Positions 58,671 through 64,000 of a DNA stretch of 64,000 bases are shown here, in pieces. The number at the start of each line of letters is the position of its first letter. Positions within the stretch are counted from its first letter, which is position 1. This stretch comes from Nitrosomonas sp. (GTDB lineage Bacteria; Pseudomonadota; Gammaproteobacteria; Burkholderiales; Nitrosomonadaceae), in contig JADJES010000004.1 in NCBI GenBank assembly GCA_016708955.1, positions 1 through 64,000 on the forward strand, written 5' to 3'. The notes under the pieces were generated by a model that was not told the DNA's origin, made no database searches, and saw only the letters and a program-made list of their open reading frames with translations. The translations under genes were made by a program, and so were the position numbers.

Positions 58671-58785
58671 CAATTAAAGTTCTTTTCCCGCTATTTATAT
58701 ACAACCTTCAGCCCTTGGGTCATCGGATAAACTCTCTATCTTATTTAAGATTTATGTAACACACTTGCTGCAGAATATTAAGAAT
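58671..58785 (-). pseudogene. RelE toxin remnant (third relative)
   Basis: The minus strand matches about 115 bp of the middle of the RelE toxin gene found at 59808-60071 (the part coding ARILNKIESLSDDPRAEGCI and KIAGKEL) with several changes and stops. Both ends of the gene are lost. It abuts the end of the MazF gene. Confidence 0.7.
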
Positions 58786-58787
58786 AA

Positions 58788-59129
58788 CTACAAATCAAAT
58801 ACAATTGCTAAAGCTTGTTTGATCGATTGCAAATATTCGCTCTCAAGCCTGCCTTGCTTTTTGCCTATTCGAGAGATATCAATCGCACGTAATTGCTTGA
58901 GATTAATATGACGATCTTTATCCAATTTGTTAATACTGGTTGGATTCAGATTTACTGCAAATGGCCAGGATTTGTGGTTAGGTAGCATTGGTGCCACAAT
59001 CAGGGTTTTGGATTGGATATTCACAAGATCGCCTTGAACAATCACGCACGGTCTTAGCTTCTTAGTTTCCGCACCCTTGGTTGGTTCCAGGTCAACCCAA
59101 TAAATATCTAGTTGCTTAAATTCGGTCAT
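58788..59129 (-). CDS. MazF/PemK-family toxin
   Basis: ATG 59129 (MTEFKQLDIYWVDLEPTKGA) is preferred to the earlier in-frame start. The 113-residue product has the MazF/PemK blocks: DLEPTKGAETKKLRPCVIVQ, LIVAPMLPNHKSWPFAVNLN, HINLKQLRAIDISRIGKKQG and a C-terminal SIKQALAIVFDL. MazF is a sequence-specific endoribonuclease. It overlaps the antitoxin gene by 14 bp, and a 30-bp palindrome lies upstream of the pair. Intact. Confidence 0.9.
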   Translation of the reverse strand: MTEFKQLDIYWVDLEPTKGAETKKLRPCVIVQGDLVNIQSKTLIVAPMLPNHKSWPFAVNLNPTSINKLDKDRHINLKQLRAIDISRIGKKQGRLESEYLQSIKQALAIVFDL

Positions 59130-59352
59130 TATTGAGACCATCGGACAGGGTTGTATCCCATTCTTTTAGTTCTTTCTGGTAGTCGGAATCCTGGGCTTCC
59201 TCCTGATTTGCCTTGAGCAAAGCTTGCTTGATATAGTTTTTGAGCTCTTGTTTCAAAAGTTCGTTGATATACGCACTACGATTATCACCGGCAATATTAT
59301 TCAGAAAAGTAAAACTTTCATCATCCAGTGTAATAGTCGTTCGATGTGTCAT
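59116..59352 (-). CDS. MazE-like antitoxin
   Basis: The 78-residue product starts MTHRTTITLDDESFTFLNNI, a ribbon-helix-helix type DNA-binding end, followed by AYINELLKQELKNYIKQALL and an acidic tail (KELKEWDTTLSDGLNNDRI) that should bind MazF. The gene precedes and overlaps the toxin. The 30-bp palindrome at 59379-59408, just upstream, is a probable operator for autoregulation. Intact. Confidence 0.85.
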   Translation of the reverse strand: MTHRTTITLDDESFTFLNNIAGDNRSAYINELLKQELKNYIKQALLKANQEEAQDSDYQKELKEWDTTLSDGLNNDRI

Positions 59353-59378
59353 ACTATGTTCACACTATTGTGAATAAA

Positions 59379-59408
59379 TAGTTATCATACTATATAGTAT
59401 GATAACTA
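59379..59408. promoter_or_regulatory. 30-bp perfect palindrome upstream of the MazEF-type pair
   Basis: Arms TAGTTATCATACTAT and ATAGTATGATAACTA are exact complements with no spacer. It lies 27 bp upstream of the antitoxin start codon, as expected for an autoregulatory operator. Confidence 0.8.
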
Positions 59409-59461
59409 AATACTCCATCTGATATTTATTACAAAAATTCTTTTCGATAAGTCCCTATCTA

Positions 59462-59487
59462 ACTATTGATAACGTATTATCAATAGG
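59462..59487. repeat. Inverted repeat ACTATTGATAA / TTATCAATAGG between divergent TA operons
   Basis: The arms at 59462-59472 and 59477-59487 surround CGTA. The left arm is identical to the half-site at 19129-19139 and to the arm at 19931-19941. It separates the minus-strand MazEF pair from the plus-strand RHH/RelE pair. Confidence 0.7.
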
Positions 59488-59531
59488 ATAGTCAATTAAG
59501 AAATAATAACACTTTAACGTCGTAACATGTA

Positions 59532-59559
59532 AACGTTACATTCATAAAAACGTTATAAT
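59532..59559 (+). promoter_or_regulatory. Promoter/operator of the RHH/RelE operon
   Basis: Two direct copies of AACGTTA (59532-59538 and 59549-59555) overlap a TATAAT box (59554-59559). The same layout with small changes is found upstream of the copy at 18795-19028. Probable binding site of the RHH antitoxin. Confidence 0.55.
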
Positions 59560-59587
59560 GCTTCTTAAATTACTGGAGAAATTTTGT

Positions 59588-59821
59588 ATGAGCAATTTAT
59601 CAAAACGATCGACTATCTATTTTGATCCTTCTATCCATCAAGCATTAAAAGTTAAATCGGTGACTTCTTCACGATCTGTTTCTGAATTGGTGGATGAAGC
59701 ACTCAGACAACTCATGAATGAAGATCAAGAAGATTTAGAAGCCTACGCTCAAAGAAAAGATGAACCTGACATCAACTATGAGGAACTGCTGAATGATTTG
59801 AAGCAACATGGCAAAATATAA
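59588..59821 (+). CDS. Ribbon-helix-helix antitoxin, copy 2
   Basis: ATG 59588 (MSNLSKRSTIYFDPSIHQAL) follows GGAG and is preferred to the longer frame from 59558. The 77-residue product has a ribbon-helix-helix domain and an acidic tail (DQEDLEAYAQRKDEPDINYE). It is nearly identical to the copy at 18795-19028. The gene overlaps the toxin gene by 14 bp. Together they form a complete type II toxin-antitoxin system. Confidence 0.88.
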   Translation: MSNLSKRSTIYFDPSIHQALKVKSVTSSRSVSELVDEALRQLMNEDQEDLEAYAQRKDEPDINYEELLNDLKQHGKI

Positions 59822-60071
59822 AATAACTTTTAAACGATCTGTAACTAAGGATTTTCTTAATATTCCGAAGCACGATGTTGCACGAATCTTAAATAAGATA
59901 GAGAGTTTATCCGATGACCCCAGAGCTGAAGGTTGTATAAAAATAGCGGGAAAAGAACTTTATCGTAGCAGACAGGGCATGTATCGAATTATCTATGAAA
60001 TTATTGATCAGAGTCTTATGGTTAATGTCATAAAAATCGGTCGTCGATCAAATGTGTATGATTCCCTGTAA
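59808..60071 (+). CDS. RelE/ParE-type toxin, copy 2 (intact)
   Basis: The 87-residue product MAKYKITFKRSVTKDFLNIP, RILNKIESLSDDPRAEGCIK, ELYRSRQGMYRIIYEIIDQS and VNVIKIGRRSNVYDSL has the complete RelE fold, including the basic R-x-x-x-Y-R strand (RQGMYRIIYEI) and the C-terminal KIGRRSNVY. RelE toxins cleave mRNA at the ribosome. The gene is coupled to the antitoxin by a 14-bp overlap. It is the undamaged version of the toxin at 18544-18808. Confidence 0.88.
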   Translation: MAKYKITFKRSVTKDFLNIPKHDVARILNKIESLSDDPRAEGCIKIAGKELYRSRQGMYRIIYEIIDQSLMVNVIKIGRRSNVYDSL

Positions 60072-60151
60072 ATACATCTCACTTCTTTTTATGCTCTCGC
60101 GATATAGGGTTATTTTGCATATAGGTATGTAACACACCATATAAGAATTGC

Positions 60152-61171
60152 TAGGTGTTTAGTCCCACGATGTGCTGGTGTAGAGTATAACCAGTTACGG
60201 AGGGAAGAATTATGGGACAGATACTGCACGGAAGCGCCCGGACGACAGCGGCGGTGCGTCGAGCGATACAGCATAGTCAAGAGAGCCTGAATGTTCTGGC
60301 TGAACGGTACGGGATCAACCAGAAGACGGTTGCGAAGTGGAGGAAACGAGAGTTTGTCCACGATTCCCCGATGGGGCCCAAAGAGGCGCACTCGACCGTT
60401 TTAAGTCTGGAAGAAGAAGCAGCTGTTGTGGCTTTCCGCAAACATACTTCTGCCGCTGGATGATTGGCCTGTATGCCCTGCAGCTAAGTATCCCTCACCT
60501 GACGCGTTCAAGCCTGCACCGTTGCTTTCAACGTCATGACATCAGCCGGTTGCCGGATGTTGAAGGCGACAAGCCAAAGAAAAAGTTCAAGCAATATCCG
60601 ATTGGATACTTCCACATCGATATTGCCGAAGTGCGCACGAAGGAAGGAAAACTCTATCTTTTTGTGGCCATTGACCGAACATCGAAGTTTGTTTTTGTTC
60701 AACTCCTCGACAAGGCCAACCGCAACACGGCCACCGATTTCCTGATGGCTGTGATTGAGGCTGTTCCCTACAAGATCCATACAATCCTGACTGATAACGG
60801 CATCCAGTTTACTTTCCCGCCGTGCTACCGTGACGGGCCAACAGCCCGGTATGTAACGCATATGTTCGATATGTGCTGCCAGGCCAGTGACATCGAGCAC
60901 CGCCTTACAAAACCCAACCATCCCTGGACGAACGGGCAGGTCGAGCGCATTAACCGAACTATCAAGGAAGCGACTGTAAAACGGTATTATTACGACTCAC
61001 ATGACCAGTTGAAGGTCCATCTCCATACCTTCGTGCTGGCCTATAACTTCGCAAGACGTCTGAAAACCCTTAGGGCCTCACACCCTATGAGTACATCTGC
61101 AAAATCTGGACAAATGAGCCGGATCGTTTTATTGTTGATCCTTTCCAGCACATCGTGGGACTAAACACCTA
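60152..61171 (+). mobile_element. IS481-family element
   Basis: The 1020-bp element has 27-bp perfect terminal inverted repeats (60152-60178 and 61145-61171, beginning TAGGTGTTTAGTCCCACGAT). No clear target duplication was seen. The transposase gene inside is frameshifted. Confidence 0.85.
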
Positions 61172-61172
61172 A
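60212..61172 (+). pseudogene. IS481-family transposase, two frameshifts
   Basis: The start MGQILHGSARTTAAVRRAIQ is followed by a helix-turn-helix (QESLNVLAERYGINQKTVAK). A break near 60445 leads to ALQLSIPHLTRSSLHRCFQR and the integrase core: GYFHIDIAEVRTKEGKLYLF (first D), HTILTDNGIQFTFPPCYRDG (second D), and NHPWTNGQVERINRTIKEAT (E). A second break near 61075 precedes the true end LTPYEYICKIWTNEPDRF. The stop codon overlaps the right inverted repeat. The catalytic triad is complete, but the gene is broken as written. Confidence 0.88.
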
Positions 61173-61772
61173 TTGGGCTTACAACCCCTATTAATGTTGC
61201 TAAGAATAGTGTGAATTCCGATAAAAACCTCCACCACCCTTATCAGTCAAATTTCGAATGCCCGAAAAAAGCTTTGCATAACGGTCAAAAGCGGCCAGTC
61301 AGTAGTAAAGAGAACATGCTTCAAGAAAATTTACAAATGTAATATTTCATACTCTTCTAGTGAACTATTTCACAGACATCAAGCTTAAATATTCCTACAC
61401 TCGAATCAGTCTTAATGAAATGTATTGACTTTGACTATTACTTCCTAGCATCTCGCTCAAACTAACCAGGTTTAGCACTAGGACAATACTTGTTATGTAG
61501 GCCAAGGAAATGCCTTGGTTTCAGAGTACTACATAAGGTTTTCCAAGAACTATAAAGTTCGGATGCTGAACAAATGATGACTTATGCACTTATGGCTTGG
61601 AGTTCAAAGAAATAAATGATTGACATTGAGTTAATTACGGGAGTATTTTCAAACCAGTATTAATGGCAACTTACCAGACATGCTAATCGTTGGTGGTTCT
61701 ACCCAGAGCTGATTCAATCTAACTTAAAGAAAGAGAAAGCCTGCATAAAATCAGGCCATAAACAGGTACGAT
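61173..61772. other. Non-coding stretch, no gene recognised
   Basis: About 600 bp right of the IS481 element without a supported frame, repeat or RNA-like structure. Confidence 0.45.
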
Positions 61773-62030
61773 ATGACAGAAGATTGTGGGGAAATAAAAT
61801 TTCGGTATATCTTGACGCAAGGGAAGGGAGATGCTTTGAGCAGCGAAGCCATGCAGATTTTTCCTGTTAGCCGCTGGAAAATCTATCTAATCTTAGTTCC
61901 GACCTTTATCGCCGTAGCTTTTATAAGTGTTTTTTTTTTTCTTTTTCCTTTGTTTCTATTTGGTGGGATTACTCTTGGCCTCTGGATTTGGTGGCTGCGC
62001 CGGAAACTGAGCAAATCAAATCCTGCATAG
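61773..62030 (+). CDS. Small membrane protein, hypothetical
   Basis: The 85-residue product has a polar start and one or two hydrophobic segments: MQIFPVSRWKIYLILVPTFI, then AVAFISVFFFLFPLFLFGGI, and TLGLWIWWLRRKLSKSNPA. The pattern of a W/R-rich end after two helices is common among small proteobacterial membrane proteins of unknown role. No strong ribosome site is visible. A run of ten T at 61930-61939 inside the gene makes it prone to indels. The N-terminal 25 residues may not be real. Confidence 0.5.
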   Translation: MTEDCGEIKFRYILTQGKGDALSSEAMQIFPVSRWKIYLILVPTFIAVAFISVFFFLFPLFLFGGITLGLWIWWLRRKLSKSNPA

Positions 62031-62466
62031 AGTTTGGTGGGTGAATATTTTGTAATCAAAAAGGCTCACATTGTCGAAAGGAAAATTGAGAAGGTGGTGG
62101 AACACAATGAACCAAACGCTCATCGTAGGTGAAATGGTGCCATCAAAGGCCATGGGCATAGCACAGATATATCATCTAAGTGCTTACGAACTTTAACAAA
62201 ATAGCTTCTTTATAGAAGAAAGGACAAATGACCCAGAAATTAGTCATATTCTCGACTTACATGCTGCACTCAACCTAACCAAGTTAAGTACATAAAGTTT
62301 ATAACCAACCTGATTCTAGCGATTAACTCTACATTAAGCCATGCAGTAAGTAATGACGAGTAGCGCAACTACGAAATAACAACCCGGTGATTGGTTGCAT
62401 GGAGGCTACGCTTCAGACGTTAAAACATCTTTTTTGCTTTTCAAGTATCACTAATGCGGAGAAAAA
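62031..62466. other. Non-coding stretch, no gene recognised
   Basis: Short frame pieces (for example near 62107-62200) have no recognisable family. The end carries a CGGAG site for the next gene. Confidence 0.45.
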
Positions 62467-64000
62467 ATGAAAATAGAAAATCTTGCCTACAGGCTAGCTG
62501 GCTTGACATCTAATTTATCATCACTATCGCCAGAGAGAACGATAAGTATTTAGATACAATTCGTCGGGTACTTGGTTACAACTTGCGGAATAATCGGCAA
62601 GATATATCAGCGTTAAAACTGCAATCTGCCGAATTAGAATTTGCTCCTTCAAAGGAGAAAATTCAAGAATTTAGCAAACATGCAGTATCGAGATTACCTA
62701 AAGAAGATAAATATCTCATTCAGCGAATTGAAGGTGAAGATATAGTACCTGTGGTTGGGGTGCAGATGGGTGATATTCGATTGCCGATCAATCCGATTGA
62801 GACATTCGACGAAGTAAGATGGAATCAAAAACCAGGTGAAAAAATCGGTCCATTTTTGTCCGAGGAAGGTCGTTCTATCTGGTTTGATCTTTACTATTAT
62901 GAAGACAAATTAACAGTTCGTTCTCAAAGTGGAAGTATCCCGTACTTTCTGTTTTCGAAAGCAAAGAAAAATCATTGGTTAGATGCCTTTAAAAATACCC
63001 AAACAGTCAGTTTGAAGGCTGGGCATGTTTGGATATTAGGTAAATTGTTCACGAATGACGCGGGCGATAATGAATATGTTGGCTTCAACATCAAAGGAGG
63101 CAGCTTTTCCTTAGCAAATAAGAATCAATGGAATGATCAATATTTGGATTTTGAAGGCAACTTCACGGGAAAACTAACTATCCAGTTAGTGCAACCAGAG
63201 AAAAACAGTACTTCTTTTGAAGGTTGCAAGGCTGCGCAAAGTATCGATTTCCAATATCCTGACGAAGTTACGTTCGAGTGGAAAAACGGTAAGCTGACAG
63301 GCATCACCTCGGATAAGGGCAATTTCACCGGCTATGGAAACGAATTGATATTCTCAAACTTTACCTTGCCCGCAGAATATCCAAACGGACTAAATCATGT
63401 TTTTATACCTTGTGACATAGAGCCAACCACATGGATTGCGGATTTTTCGCAAAGCCGTATTTTTAATGCTAACGGTAAAGCCGACATTAAAAAAGCCTTC
63501 TGGGCATTGCCCATTGTCAGGGTAAGTAATCCTGCCGCTTGGGAACCGGAAAATAATGGCGGGTGGGGGCTGAGATTATCATCGAAATTATCCGCAAAGT
63601 GGATTGGGTCCAGATGAGCAACAACCCGATGCAATACTGAACGATACTTTGCTCCTGCTTTATCCACAGGCATTGTTCCTGTACAGCGAAAAGACTGCTA
63701 TTGATACTGCTTCTACAAATGAAATCAAACAGGATTTTTCTTGTTGGCAAATTTCATCAGAAAATTCCGTTCGTATTCCGCTATCCCTGAATTATCAAGC
63801 TGTTTTCCTTTAATTTATTATTGTCATACCACTGAAGGAGAAACCCTGCTTGCAGGTTGTATGGGACAAATACAACCAGACCGCCCGGTATTTGTAGAAG
63901 GTTCACGCATTACTATGCAAGATTTGAAAGGGTGGGTCATCTTTCAGGCGAAAGCGACAGAAATTAAGATTAACGCTCTGCTCGGCAACCCGGAGGCCCT
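62467..64000 (+). pseudogene. Large protein of unknown family, frameshifted, continues beyond window
   Basis: ATG 62467 follows CGGAG and reads MKIENLAYRLAGLTSNLSSL. The frame shifts near 62540 to DKYLDTIRRVLGYNLRNNRQ and stays open for about 350 residues: IRLPINPIETFDEVRWNQKP, AGHVWILGKLFTNDAGDNEY, EFAPSKEKIQEFSKHAVSRL. Breaks near 63610 (to IGPDEQQPDAILNDTLLLLY) and 63800 (to YYCHTTEGETLLAGCMGQIQ) follow, and coding continues to the window edge. No domain was recognised; the mid part seems rich in beta strands. Length over 500 residues suggests a large structural or surface protein. Confidence 0.55.

Overview
The window looks like an accessory, transposon-rich part of a proteobacterial chromosome. 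Protein style and insertion-sequence types suggest a betaproteobacterium, possibly a Nitrosomonas-like ammonia oxidiser; this is an impression from protein sequences, not a demonstrated assignment. Genes are carried on both strands, base composition is moderately AT-rich, and no rRNA or tRNA genes were seen. A striking general property is that many recognisable genes are split by single-base insertions or deletions while their neighbours are intact. This is either real gene decay or uncorrected read error, and it affects confidence throughout. Where the reading frame changes but the protein family continues, the whole span is given as one pseudogene.

Layout. 1-7.3 kb: a decaying cyclic-di-GMP and two-component signalling cluster (hybrid histidine kinase with receiver and HPt, receiver-EAL protein, HU protein, HDOD-GGDEF protein, GGDEF protein) ending in an intact YcgR-like PilZ protein. 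7.4-10.4 kb: a minus-strand group II intron with a broken reverse transcriptase, itself interrupted by a complete IS1595-family element with perfect 8-bp target duplications. 10.4-11.4 kb: a CysH-like PAPS reductase and a small zinc-ribbon DUF3330 protein. 12.2-18.5 kb: two inverted ISL3-family copies around a PAS fragment, then an IS256-family element split by an IS3-family element with a 3-bp duplication.

18.5-21.7 kb: three toxin-antitoxin pairs and a tyrosine recombinase; the pairs are separated by repeats of an 11-bp arm (ACTATTGATAA), once as a full inverted repeat. A second locus of the same design (MazEF plus a paralogous RHH/RelE pair around a similar inverted repeat) lies at 58.7-60.1 kb. 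21.9-31.9 kb: metal and stress accessory genes (DUF2182, DUF1326, SDR, DUF938, DsrE-like, methyltransferase, ACR3/BASS-like arsenic transporter, CDF zinc transporter, GDCCVxC protein, CusF-like protein, HupE-like protein, DUF6488, DUF3147, beta-carbonic anhydrase).

32.3-39.0 kb: a CzcCBA-type heavy-metal RND operon on the minus strand, led by a small 'GEVFAHELD' protein. 39.7-41.9 kb: a YcnI-like secreted protein, a novel secreted protein and a TlpA thioredoxin; the last two occur again, inverted, at 50.4-51.7 kb beside a DUF4266 lipoprotein and a large DUF3570/outer-membrane-barrel fusion. 44.9-46.6 kb: an IS4-family element sits on the start of a truncated flgB. 52.2-58.5 kb: a second RND system with a CusA fused to a TolC-type domain, an architecture typical of Bacteroidota, again led by a 'GEVFAHELD' protein. 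60.1-61.2 kb: an IS481-family element. The right edge holds a large unrecognised, broken gene. Overall the region reads as a metal (copper/zinc/arsenic) handling island assembled by repeated transfer and insertion, with toxin-antitoxin modules possibly acting as stabilisers.
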